A stretch of DNA of 26,737 bases from Marinosulfonomonas sp. Lineage in GTDB: Bacteria > Pseudomonadota > Alphaproteobacteria > Rhodobacterales > Rhodobacteraceae. Under the pieces are notes generated by a model. The model was not told where the DNA came from. It saw only the letters and a list, made by a program, of their open reading frames with translations, and made no database searches. Numbering within the stretch: position 1 is the stretch's first letter; every line of letters starts with the position of its first letter. Made by a program: the position numbers and the translations under genes. Positions 16,324-24,272 of this stretch are shown one piece after another. Where the stretch lies: NCBI GenBank assembly GCA_026989405.1, contig JALSJL010000037.1, positions 1-26,737 on the forward strand. Direction: 5' to 3'.

Positions 16324-17468
16324 CCATCCACTGGTGCGGCACCGGGCTTTCAGCCATCCCCGGCCTGCGTCGCCTGATCGAAAACGGGCACGATCTGACC
16401 GTCTGGAACCGGTCGCTCGACAAGGCCCGGGCCGCGGTTGGGGATGTCACCGACCGGATCAGGACCTTCGAGTTCGACAGCCTGGCGTCCGAAATCCGGC
16501 CCGGCGATGTCGTCGTGTCGATGCTGCCCGCCGACTGGCACGTTCCGCTGGCCCAAGCCTGCCTGGAAAAAGGGGCGCATTTCGTGTCCTCAAGCTATGT
16601 TTCGCCGGAAATGGCTGCTCTGGATGGCAAGGCGCGCGACGCGGGCGTTGCGCTGGTAAACGAGGTGGGGCTTGACCCCGGTATCGACCATCTGATGGCG
16701 CACTGGCTGGTGGACGACTATCGCGCCTCTGCGGAATATGACCCTCGGAACGTGGTATCGTTCACGTCCTATTGCGGCGGGGTTCCAAAGCAGCCGAACG
16801 CCTTCCGCTACAAGTTCAGCTGGTCGCCGCTGGGTGTGCTGAAGGCCCTGCGCTCGCCGTCAAGATCGATCCGGGCCTTTTCCGAACTGTCGGTCCAACG
16901 CCCCTGGGATGCGCTGACGGAGTATACCGCCCCGCTTCCGACACCTGAACGGTTCGAGGTCTACCCGAACCGGGATTCGGTGCCGTTCCTGGCGCAGTAT
17001 GGCTTTGACCCGGACTGGCCGGTCAAGGAATTCGTGCGCGGAACCCTGCGGCTGAACGGCTGGGCAGAGGCCTGGAAAGACGTGTTTTGCGAACTGGAAA
17101 CCCTGGACGGCGCCAAGGGCGATGCGCGTCTTGCCCAGATGTCGGAGCAGTTCTGGGCCGAAAACGCCTATGCAGAGGGCGAGCCGGATCGGGTGATCCT
17201 GTGTGTCGCGCTGAAAGCCGAACGCGACGGCGTGCCGGTCCATGACAAGACATATGTTCTGGACGCCCACGGCGATCTGCGCGGATCGGCCATGGCGCGC
17301 CTGGTGTCGGTGCCGGTTTCGCTGGCGGTCGAATCGCTGTTGCTGAGAGAGTTTCCCGCCGGGGTCAGCACGGCGCCGTCGGGCCCGAGGCTGATTGCCC
17401 GCTGGATGGGCGAAATCGACAAGCAGGCGCAGCATCTGGAGATTGTGGACCACTTGAAGGGCCGCTGA
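16320..17468 (+). CDS. Saccharopine dehydrogenase, glutamate-forming type (LYS9-like)
   Basis: This 382-aa enzyme is expected to oxidise saccharopine to 2-aminoadipate 6-semialdehyde and glutamate, the step after the LYS1-like enzyme. It has a Rossmann start with a shortened glycine motif (WCGTGLSAIPG), then DVVVSMLPADWHVPLAQACL and VSSSYVSPEM, and NEVGLDPGIDHLMAHWL, all strongly typical of saccharopine reductase/LYS9 proteins. SYCGGVPKQPNAFRYKFSWS is the substrate-domain signature. The length is shorter than yeast Lys9 (446 aa), as in other bacterial copies. Its 4-bp overlap with the upstream gene indicates coupled translation. Its 3' end converges on the DUF3775 gene with only 22 bases between stops; no terminator is visible there. 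Confidence 0.9.
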   Translation: MTIHWCGTGLSAIPGLRRLIENGHDLTVWNRSLDKARAAVGDVTDRIRTFEFDSLASEIRPGDVVVSMLPADWHVPLAQACLEKGAHFVSSSYVSPEMAALDGKARDAGVALVNEVGLDPGIDHLMAHWLVDDYRASAEYDPRNVVSFTSYCGGVPKQPNAFRYKFSWSPLGVLKALRSPSRSIRAFSELSVQRPWDALTEYTAPLPTPERFEVYPNRDSVPFLAQYGFDPDWPVKEFVRGTLRLNGWAEAWKDVFCELETLDGAKGDARLAQMSEQFWAENAYAEGEPDRVILCVALKAERDGVPVHDKTYVLDAHGDLRGSAMARLVSVPVSLAVESLLLREFPAGVSTAPSGPRLIARWMGEIDKQAQHLEIVDHLKGR

Positions 17469-17490
17469 TCCTGCCGGCCGGACAAGACCG

Positions 17491-17883
17491 CTACATCACG
17501 TCGCCCTCGGCCCCTGACGCGTCCATTCCCAGCTTTTCCATACCGTCTTCCAGGTGTTCGGCCAGATGCGGGACGCCCAGCAGGTAGTCTTCGGTCGGCG
17601 TGGTGGCCTCTTCGCGGGCAGTGCGAATGGCTTCGGACAGGTCGTCGGCCATGAAACTGTCACGCCCGACCCACATGACGGCGACCAGGCTGGCCTTTTC
17701 GTCGTCATTGAGATTGCGGATGAACGAGCGCAGCTCGGCTTCGGTTGCATCGCCCGGGCGTGCCTCGAGGATGGTTTCCGCGTCAGCCGTGTCCGCCGGC
17801 ATGTCCCAACGCGCAACCTTGACCCCCAATTCACGGGCACGAATGATCACATGGGCGATTTTCCTCGGGCTGATACTGAGCAT
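17491..17883 (-). CDS. DUF3775 domain protein, 130 aa
   Basis: This small acidic cytoplasmic protein starts MLSISPRKIAHVIIRARELG, followed by an acidic linker, RSFIRNLNDDEKASLVAVMW and a helix-rich C-terminus ending in LLGVPHLAEHLEDGMEKLG. This pattern matches DUF3775, a family common in alphaproteobacteria with no known function. GGAGA stands seven bases before the ATG. It lies 83 bp after rmuC on the same strand, with an inverted repeat between, so it may be a separate unit. No catalytic motif is visible. Confidence 0.8.
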   Translation of the reverse strand: MLSISPRKIAHVIIRARELGVKVARWDMPADTADAETILEARPGDATEAELRSFIRNLNDDEKASLVAVMWVGRDSFMADDLSEAIRTAREEATTPTEDYLLGVPHLAEHLEDGMEKLGMDASGAEGDVM

Positions 17884-17930
17884 CGCTTTCTCCTTTCATC
17901 GGGTGAGCGTAACACAGAATCGGCCGCAAA

Positions 17931-17962
17931 CCTTGCGCTCGATCATTTTTCTGCGCGCAAGG
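17931..17962 (-). terminator. 8-bp inverted repeat between rmuC and the DUF3775 gene
   Basis: CCTTGCGC (17931-17938) and GCGCAAGG (17955-17962) pair perfectly around 16 bases. On the minus strand the stem begins 5 bases after the rmuC stop and is followed by TTTG. The loop is AT-rich. It could terminate rmuC transcription weakly or act on the DUF3775 promoter. Confidence 0.4.
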
Positions 17963-17966
17963 GCTG

Positions 17967-19139
17967 TCAGGACTTCGGCTTGGGCAGGGGAACGACGGTT
18001 CCGGTTTCTTCGGCTTCCAGTTCTTCGAAGTCCAGGTTGTCGAGCCGGGCGGCGCGTTTTCCGGCACGGGTGGCGGCCACGCCGATGCCGTCAAGGTCTT
18101 CGCCCACCTGGCGGAAATGCGTGTGCAGCTTGTCGACGCGCTGCACCACGAGTTCCACGTCCCGATGCAACTGGCGCAAGGTCTTTCGGATCGCCCCGGT
18201 CTGTTCGCGCATCCGGGCATCCTTGAGGATTGCGCGCATGGTGTTCAGGGTGGCCATGCAGGTCGTGGGCGACACGATCCAGACGCGCGCATCGAAACTT
18301 TCGCGCACAAGCTCGGGGAAGTTGCCGTGCAGCTCTGCGTAGATCGCTTCGGACGGCAGGAACATCAAGGCACCATCGGCGGTTTCGCCTTCGAGAATAT
18401 ACTTGTCCGAAATGTCGCGCACATGCTTGCGCACCGAGGTGCGAAAGGCCGCGACGGCCTCTTTCATGTCCCACTGGGTCTCGGCCCGGCGGATCGCCTC
18501 ATAGGCTTCAAGCGGAAACTTGGCGTCGATCACGATCGGACCGGGCGGGTTGGGCAGGTGCACAAGGCAGTCGGCGCGCCGCCCGTTGGACAGCGAGACC
18601 TGAAGGGAAAAACTGTCGCGCGGAAGCGCCTTGCCCACGATGTCGGTCAACTGGATTTCACCGAACGCGCCACGCGCCTGCTTGTTCGACAGGATATCCT
18701 GCAGCGACAGAACATCGCCCGACAGTTTTTCGATATTGGTCTGCGCGCGGTCAATTGTTGCCAGCCTTTGCTGCAACTCGCCAAGGGAATGGGCCGTGCG
18801 GCGCGACGCCCCTTCCAGGTTTTCGCCCATGGTCCGGGTCACATCGGCAAGCCGTTTTTCCATCAGTTCCAGCATCTGTGCCTGCGATGTGGCCTGCGCG
18901 TCGGACACATGCGCCAGCCCGCCGGCCAGCTGGCTTTGCCCGTCGGAAAGCCGCTGGACAGCCAGATCGAGCGTGCCCATCTGGTGCGCCACCGGCGCCA
19001 GCATGGATTGCACCCGCCCGGCCCGCCGAACGGCCAGAAGCAGAAGGATCAGAATGAAGACAGCCGCCCCCGCGCCGGCGATGACGGCCCAGACAAACGG
19101 GTCCTGGAAGGAATAGGTCTGTTCACCAATCTGGATCAT
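17967..19139 (-). CDS. rmuC: DNA recombination protein RmuC homologue
   Basis: RmuC proteins limit recombination at inverted repeats and are thought to carry a nuclease-like fold. The 390-aa protein has one N-terminal membrane segment (about 17-38, VIAGAGAAVFILILLLLAV), a long coiled coil rich in Gln/Ala (about 45-150) and the conserved RmuC domain: GAFGEIQL (157-164), RRADCLVHLPNPPGPIVIDA followed by KFPLEAYE, and FLPSEAIYAEL. The D-x-K in VIDAKFP fits a PD-(D/E)xK-like core. The ATG at 19137-19139 overlaps the mutL stop by 4 bases (ATGA); the longer frame into mutL is rejected. Coupling with mutL fits a role in DNA maintenance. Membrane anchoring at the inner face is likely. Confidence 0.92.
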   Translation of the reverse strand: MIQIGEQTYSFQDPFVWAVIAGAGAAVFILILLLLAVRRAGRVQSMLAPVAHQMGTLDLAVQRLSDGQSQLAGGLAHVSDAQATSQAQMLELMEKRLADVTRTMGENLEGASRRTAHSLGELQQRLATIDRAQTNIEKLSGDVLSLQDILSNKQARGAFGEIQLTDIVGKALPRDSFSLQVSLSNGRRADCLVHLPNPPGPIVIDAKFPLEAYEAIRRAETQWDMKEAVAAFRTSVRKHVRDISDKYILEGETADGALMFLPSEAIYAELHGNFPELVRESFDARVWIVSPTTCMATLNTMRAILKDARMREQTGAIRKTLRQLHRDVELVVQRVDKLHTHFRQVGEDLDGIGVAATRAGKRAARLDNLDFEELEAEETGTVVPLPKPKS

Positions 19140-20971
19140 CTGCGCCCGAACAGCCTTTCGATGTCTGCAAGTTTCAATTCCACATAGGTCGGGCGGCCAT
19201 GGTTGCACTGGCCCGAATGCGGCGTGGCTTCCATTTCGCGCAGCAGCGCGTTCATTTCATCAGCGCTCATTCGGCGGCCCGACCGTATCGATCCGTGGCA
19301 GGCCATGCGCGACAGAACCGCCTCGATCCTGTCGCGGACGGTGCGGCTGCTGCCCTGATCGGCAAGCTCGTCCAGAACATCCAGCAGCAGGGCGCGGGCA
19401 TCGGTCTGGCCAAGCACCGCCGGCGTTTCGCGAACCGCAACAGCGCCGGAACCGAACGCCTCGATGACAAGCCCGAGGCGCTCCAGCTCATCGGAAAACT
19501 CCAGAAGGCGGGACTGGTCGGAAGCGCTCAGCTCAACGATCTCGGGGATGAGAAGCGCCTGCCGGGGAATGTCGTTGTCGGCCAGGCGGGCCTTGAGCCT
19601 TTCGTAGACCAGGCGTTCATGGGCGGCGTGCTGGTCGACGATGACCATGCCGTCGGCGGTCTGCGCGATGATGTAGTTTTCATGCAGCTGCGCCCGCGCC
19701 GCGCCCAACGGGTGATCCCGGGTTTCCCGGTCGTCGGCAATCGGCTCGACCCGGCCCGACACCGGGGCTTCGCCAAAGCCCGGGCTCTGCGCCTGAAATC
19801 CGGCCCGCAGAGCGCCCGGCGATGGGCGGTCCGAAGGGCGGTCCATCTGATAGACCCTGGCGGGGCCGTCGGGGGCCCGAAAAGCGCCAAGCGCGGCGCC
19901 GGCCACGGTGGTGGACGCCCGGTGGCCGGCCTCGGCCAGCGCGTGACGCAGCGCCGACACGATCAGGCCCCGGACAATTCCGGGATCGCGGAACCTTACT
20001 TCGGATTTGGCCGGGTGCACGTTCACATCGACCAGTTGCGGCGCGCAGCCGATGAACAGGGCCGCCGCCGGATGGCGACCGCGATGCAGAAAGTCGGCAT
20101 AGGCGCCGCGCAGCGCGCCGATCAGCAGCTTGTCGCGAACCGGGCGCGCATTGACGAACATGAACTGCGCCACCGCCGATGCGCGCGAATAGGTGGGCAA
20201 GGCGGCATAACCTGTCAGGTGAAACCCGTCGCGTTCGGCATCCACCGGCAGTGCATTCTGGGCAAACTCGTGCCCCAGCACGCGCGACAGCCGACCGCGC
20301 ATGGCATCGAACAGCTCTCCGTTCTGGGCATCGGCGCGAAACACCTGCCGCCCCTGCGTGTCGCCGGACACGTCGTGCAGGATGAAGGTGACATATGGCT
20401 CTGCCATCGCCAGGCGCTTGACCACATCGACAATCGCGCGGGCTTCGGCGCGGTCGGTCCGCATGAATTTCAGCCGGGCGGGCGTTGTATGAAACAGGTC
20501 GCGCAGCTCGACGATGGTGCCGCGCTCCAGCGCCGCCGGGGCGACCGGGGAGATTTCGCCGCCATCCACCAGAACACGCGCGCCCTCGTGGCCTTCGGCA
20601 CGCGAGGTGATCGTCAGACGCCCCACCGACCCGAGCGACGGCAAGGCTTCACCGCGAAACCCGAAGGTGTGAATGGCCAGAAGATCGCTGCCGTCGATCT
20701 TCGAGGTTGCGTGGCGCGCCAGTGCCAGCGGCAGGTCCTCGGGCGTCATTCCGTGGCCGTCATCTTGAACCCGGATCAGGGTCTTGCCGCCATCGGCAAA
20801 CGAGATGTCGATGCGGCGGGCCCCGGCATCCAGCGCGTTTTCAACCAGTTCCTTCACGGCCGATGCCGGGCGTTCAACCACTTCGCCCGCGGCAATCCGG
20901 TTGATCGCGGCGTTGTCCAGTTGCCGAATGCGTGGGCGACAATCGCCTATCTTGGGGTCCAGGGAATTCAT
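19136..20971 (-). CDS. mutL: DNA mismatch repair protein MutL with endonuclease motif
   Basis: MutL links mismatch recognition by MutS to strand cutting. The 611-aa protein has the GHKL ATPase motifs (VENALDAG at 43-50, DDGHGM 70-75, GFRGEAL 104-110, GTIVELRDLF 151-160, VDVNVHPAKSEVRF 314-327), a variable Pro/Arg-rich linker (about 355-425) and a C-terminal dimerisation/endonuclease domain. DQHAAHERLVYE (446-457) is the full DQHA(x)2E(x)4E metal site. ACHGS (557-561) and CNHGRPT (589-595) are the companion motifs. This type cuts DNA itself and occurs in bacteria without MutH. The ATG at 20969-20971 has only a weak AGGTG ribosome site. Its 3' end overlaps rmuC by 4 bases. Confidence 0.96.
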   Translation of the reverse strand: MNSLDPKIGDCRPRIRQLDNAAINRIAAGEVVERPASAVKELVENALDAGARRIDISFADGGKTLIRVQDDGHGMTPEDLPLALARHATSKIDGSDLLAIHTFGFRGEALPSLGSVGRLTITSRAEGHEGARVLVDGGEISPVAPAALERGTIVELRDLFHTTPARLKFMRTDRAEARAIVDVVKRLAMAEPYVTFILHDVSGDTQGRQVFRADAQNGELFDAMRGRLSRVLGHEFAQNALPVDAERDGFHLTGYAALPTYSRASAVAQFMFVNARPVRDKLLIGALRGAYADFLHRGRHPAAALFIGCAPQLVDVNVHPAKSEVRFRDPGIVRGLIVSALRHALAEAGHRASTTVAGAALGAFRAPDGPARVYQMDRPSDRPSPGALRAGFQAQSPGFGEAPVSGRVEPIADDRETRDHPLGAARAQLHENYIIAQTADGMVIVDQHAAHERLVYERLKARLADNDIPRQALLIPEIVELSASDQSRLLEFSDELERLGLVIEAFGSGAVAVRETPAVLGQTDARALLLDVLDELADQGSSRTVRDRIEAVLSRMACHGSIRSGRRMSADEMNALLREMEATPHSGQCNHGRPTYVELKLADIERLFGRR

Positions 20972-21046
20972 ACCGCCACACCTAGCACGTTCGGCGCCGA
21001 TTCGGCCACAGGGCAGGCCGGTGGGCTGCGCAGAAAATCACCGGGT

Positions 21047-22363
21047 TCAGTTGGCTGACGTCACGCCTTCCGGCTGGCCCACGACAACAAAATGCAACTG
21101 ATCCGGCTGGTAGATGCGCCCCGCGATCCTGTTGATCTCTTCCAGCGTCACCGCGCGAACCAGATCATTGCGGGTGCGGATATAGTCCCTGGGCAGGCCG
21201 ATCATCTGCATCCCCACGAGGATGCGCGCAATCGGGGCATTGCCGTCAAAGCGCAAAGGGTAGGCGCCGGTCAGGTAGGTCTTGGCCTCTTCCAGCTCTT
21301 GCTCGGTGACGCCTTCCCGGGCAATCCGGGCCCATTCCTGCCTGATCAGGTCAATGCTCTCGCCCATCCTGGCGTTGTCCGACCGCACCTGGCCGATCAC
21401 CAGTTCGCCAAACTCCATCGGCAGCAGCGAGGTTGAAATGCCGTAGGTCAACCCGCGTTTTTCGCGCAATTCACGCATCAGCCGCGATTCGAGCCCGCGG
21501 CCGCCGAAAATTTCATTGAGGATGAATGCCGGGATATAGTCGGGGTCGTCGCGCTTGATGCCCCGGTGGCCGAAAAGCGCAACCGACTGTGGCGTGTCGA
21601 ACGGCACGACGGTGATGCCCGGCTCAAGCTGGTAGTCGGCCCGGGGCGGCAGCGGAACCGAGGCATTGGGCGGCAGGTCGGCCAACAGCTTGTCCAGCAG
21701 CACGCCCAGTTCCTGCGCCGTGATATCGCCGGTGGCGGCGACATACAGCCGGTCCTTGCCGAAGACCCTTGCATGTGCATCCACCACGTCTTCGCGGGTC
21801 AGCGCGGTCACGGTTTCAATGGTTCCGTTGCGCGAACTGCCATAGGGGTGATCGCCCCAGGCCAGCCTGTCAAACGTCTTGCCGGCAACATCGGCCGGGT
21901 CGGTTTCTTCCGACCGGATGATCGACAGCACCTGTTCGCGCACGCGGTCGATGGCGTCGGGATCGAACCGGGGGCTGGTCAGGGCGAGCTTGAGCAGATC
22001 AATCGCTTCATCGCGATTTTCGGTCAGGAACCTGGCCGAGATCGTGGCCACGTCATCGTAGACATTGAAGCGATAGCTTGCCGCAAGCGCCTCTCTGGCC
22101 TCGGCAAAAGCCTGGGCGTCCATGTCGCCCGCACCCTCTTCCAGGGTTGCCATCATCAGGTTGATCGCGCCGCGCTTGTCGGGCGCATCCAGCGCCGCGC
22201 CACCGCGAAACCGGATTTCAAGCGCCGTGAACGGGATCGAGTGTTCCTCGACCAGCCAGGCCTTGATGCCACCGGGCGACGTGACTTCCTGCACGGTGAT
22301 TTCCGCGCGCGCGGGAAATGCGGCCAGAAACATCAGGGCAACAGCGAACCAGAACCGTTTCAT
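21047..22363 (-). CDS. M16 family peptidase-like protein, catalytically inactive partner
   Basis: This 438-aa exported protein has a signal peptide (MKRFWFAVALMFLAAFPARA, cleavage near residue 20). It has the two-domain M16 fold but lacks the zinc motif: where HxxEH is expected it reads NLMMATLEEGAGD (68-80). The C-terminal half keeps the Arg/Tyr substrate-binding signature (RELREKRGLTYGIST) that inactive partners usually supply. GRGLESRLM precedes it. In two-subunit M16 peptidases one subunit holds zinc and the other binds substrate, and both are needed. The start is the ATG at 22361-22363, with AGGAGA before it and a 4-bp overlap with the active subunit gene, so equal synthesis is likely. 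The heterodimer would sit in the periplasm. Confidence 0.9.
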   Translation of the reverse strand: MKRFWFAVALMFLAAFPARAEITVQEVTSPGGIKAWLVEEHSIPFTALEIRFRGGAALDAPDKRGAINLMMATLEEGAGDMDAQAFAEAREALAASYRFNVYDDVATISARFLTENRDEAIDLLKLALTSPRFDPDAIDRVREQVLSIIRSEETDPADVAGKTFDRLAWGDHPYGSSRNGTIETVTALTREDVVDAHARVFGKDRLYVAATGDITAQELGVLLDKLLADLPPNASVPLPPRADYQLEPGITVVPFDTPQSVALFGHRGIKRDDPDYIPAFILNEIFGGRGLESRLMRELREKRGLTYGISTSLLPMEFGELVIGQVRSDNARMGESIDLIRQEWARIAREGVTEQELEEAKTYLTGAYPLRFDGNAPIARILVGMQMIGLPRDYIRTRNDLVRAVTLEEINRIAGRIYQPDQLHFVVVGQPEGVTSAN

Positions 22364-23694
22364 TGTGCGTCTCCTGCTTGCGGCATCGCCCAGCCGGTGA
22401 CAGCCCGGTCGCGCACGAAGATCTCTTTTGCGGCATCGAGAACATCCTGTTCGGTAACCGATTGCAGGATATCCGGCCATGCCTGGATATCTTCAACCGT
22501 CAGACCGGACGTCAGCCCGGACCCGTAGTCGCGCGCCAGGCTTTCGATGTTGTCATCTTCATAGATCCGGGCGGCGCGAAGCTGCATCTTGATGCGGGCG
22601 AACTGCTCGGGGTCCACCCCTTCCTCGACAAATTCGGCGATGGCCTGATCAAGCGCGGCCTCGGCCTCTTCCAACGGCAGGCCCGGCGTCGGCACAATGA
22701 CCAGCCCGAAGGTCGTGTCATCAAGCGACATCCCGTCATAGGACGCGTTCACATAAATCGCCTTTTGCTGGTCAAACTGAAGTTTGCGGCCAAGCACCGA
22801 GGTCGCCGCATCGCCGCCCAGAACCGCCGCGAGCATTTCGAGGCGGGCCGCGGCGAACTGATCGCCCGCGTCACGCTCGGGCGCGAGGTAACTGCGGGTG
22901 ATATAGGGCTGGGCGATCCGGGCATCGGTGAAGGTCATCCGGCGCTCGGCCAGTTGCGGCGGCTCCTGCGGGCGGGCGCGCGGTTCCAGATCGGGGGTCG
23001 GCGCAAGCGGGCCGTAGTGTTTTTTCGCAAGCTCCAGAACCTCGTCCGGCTGGACATCTCCGGCCACGACGAGGATGGCATTGTTTGGCGCGTAGTAACG
23101 GCGGTAAAACGAAAACGCGTCGTCCCGGTTCAGCTTTTCCATTTCATGACGCCAGCCGATCACGGGGATGCCATAGGGATGGTTGAGATACTGCGCCGCG
23201 TTTTTCTGTTCGCGAAACAGGGCGTTCGGCTCGCTGTCCACCCGTTGCCCGCGTTCTTCCAGCACGACCTGCCGTTCTGTTGCCACGTCTTCGGGCGTCA
23301 TGCGCAGATCGCGCATTCTGTCGGCTTCCATTTGCATCACCAGTTCCAGGCGATCCGCCGCGATGCGCTGAAAATACGCCGTGTAGTCCCAGCTGGTGAA
23401 GGCATTGTCCGAGCCGCCGTTGCGCGCAACGATTGCCGACAATTCGCCTGCCTCCAGGTCATCGGTTCCCTTGAACAGCAGGTGTTCGAGAAAATGCGCG
23501 ATGCCCGATTTTCCGGGCGGCTCGTCGGCGGCGCCGACCCGATACCAGACCATGTGCACGACAACCGGCGCGCGGTGGTCTTCCAGGACAACCACGTCCA
23601 TTCCGTTATCGAGCCTGAACGTCGTGACCTCGGCGGCCAGGACCGGCCAGGCCAGTCCGATGGTTGACATTACTGCGAGCGCAAGGCGTTTCAT
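22360..23694 (-). CDS. M16 family zinc metallopeptidase, active subunit
   Basis: This 444-aa exported peptidase has a signal peptide (MKRLALAVMSTIGLAWPVLA, cleavage near 20-21). The zinc site is complete: HFLEH (67-71, with Glu70 as the general base) and the third ligand Glu147 in VVLEERGQR, 76 residues after His71 as in mitochondrial processing peptidase and pitrilysin. GGSDNAFTSWDYTAYF (93-108) is the usual strand beside it. It likely degrades peptides in the periplasm together with the inactive partner encoded just downstream. The start is the ATG at 23692-23694, 95 bp after lspA; the longer frame that overlaps lspA is rejected because it lacks a signal peptide at its N-terminus. The ribosome binding site is weak (GGAT). 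Confidence 0.93.
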   Translation of the reverse strand: MKRLALAVMSTIGLAWPVLAAEVTTFRLDNGMDVVVLEDHRAPVVVHMVWYRVGAADEPPGKSGIAHFLEHLLFKGTDDLEAGELSAIVARNGGSDNAFTSWDYTAYFQRIAADRLELVMQMEADRMRDLRMTPEDVATERQVVLEERGQRVDSEPNALFREQKNAAQYLNHPYGIPVIGWRHEMEKLNRDDAFSFYRRYYAPNNAILVVAGDVQPDEVLELAKKHYGPLAPTPDLEPRARPQEPPQLAERRMTFTDARIAQPYITRSYLAPERDAGDQFAAARLEMLAAVLGGDAATSVLGRKLQFDQQKAIYVNASYDGMSLDDTTFGLVIVPTPGLPLEEAEAALDQAIAEFVEEGVDPEQFARIKMQLRAARIYEDDNIESLARDYGSGLTSGLTVEDIQAWPDILQSVTEQDVLDAAKEIFVRDRAVTGWAMPQAGDAQ

Positions 23695-23722
23695 GGCACA
23701 TCCGGTTGTTTGGGTTCTGCAA

Positions 23723-23750
23723 TAGATACGCGTCCGGCGCCAGGCTTCAA
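23723..23750 (-). promoter_or_regulatory. Candidate promoter of the M16 peptidase pair
   Basis: On the minus strand TTGAAG (23745-23750) and TATCTA (23723-23728) are spaced by 16 bases and point to the peptidase start 29 bases further. Both boxes are partial matches. It would let the pair be expressed independently of purH-lspA. Confidence 0.3.
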
Positions 23751-23763
23751 CCGCTTCAAGCGG
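23751..23763. promoter_or_regulatory. Perfect 13-base palindrome next to the -35 box
   Basis: CCGCTTCAAGCGG pairs 6 bases on each side of a single central base and abuts the candidate -35 of the M16 promoter. The single-base centre makes a good RNA hairpin impossible, so an operator reading is favoured over a terminator. Confidence 0.3.
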
Positions 23764-23789
23764 AAGTGATCGCATTCGGGGGGCCGCAA

Positions 23790-24266
23790 TCACCCGGTTT
23801 TCTTTTTTCCGGTGAAAAACATCAGGCCGATGGCGCCCAGGAAAATCGAGATGTCGGCAATGTTGAAGGCAAAGGGGTTGTCAAATCCGCAGCATGACAT
23901 GTTGAGAAAGTCGGCCACCGCGCCGTAGACCAGCCGGTCGATCACGTTGCCCAGGGCGCCGCCGATCAGCAGCCCGGCCGATATCTGGCCGGCCTTGCCG
24001 GGCTTTTCCCGGCTGATCCAGACCGCCACCCAGGCCGATATCGCGACGGCAATGGCAATCAGGATCCATCTGGATGCCGAGGCGTCGCTGGAAAACAGGC
24101 CGAAATTCATCCCCTGGTTCCAGGCCATGCGAAAATTCAGATAGGGCGGAAACACCTGGATATGCCCGCGCGTCTTCAAGTCCAGCAGATGGACAACCAG
24201 CAGTTTGCTGGCCTGGTCGGCAACGGCCACCGCAAGTGCCGCTCGGATCATCGGGCGCGACATCAT
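23790..24266 (-). CDS. lspA: Lipoprotein signal peptidase (signal peptidase II)
   Basis: LspA removes the signal peptide from diacylglyceryl-modified prolipoproteins in the inner membrane. The 158 residues show four transmembrane segments, with DQASK (17-21), WNQGMNFGLF (49-58), and the two catalytic aspartates in GNVIDRLVYGAVADFL (Asp110) and FNIADISIFLG (Asp138). The start has two adjacent ATG codons (24261-24266); AAGG overlapping the purH stop is spaced better for the second, so the true protein may be one residue shorter. It lies 6 bp after purH, so the two are co-transcribed. A plain local substrate is the lipoprotein at 1154-1738. The CC pair (125-126) in the loop is unremarkable. Confidence 0.96.
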   Translation of the reverse strand: MMSRPMIRAALAVAVADQASKLLVVHLLDLKTRGHIQVFPPYLNFRMAWNQGMNFGLFSSDASASRWILIAIAVAISAWVAVWISREKPGKAGQISAGLLIGGALGNVIDRLVYGAVADFLNMSCCGFDNPFAFNIADISIFLGAIGLMFFTGKKKTG

Positions 24267-24272
24267 GCGCCC

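Noticed and set aside
19140..19208. 23-residue N-terminal extension of rmuC into mutL
   Set aside because: The ATGA overlap start is the usual coupled arrangement and puts the membrane segment at the N-terminus.
19199..21058. 619-codon plus-strand open frame opposite mutL
   Set aside because: The minus strand encodes an unmistakable MutL; the mirror frame has no domain content.
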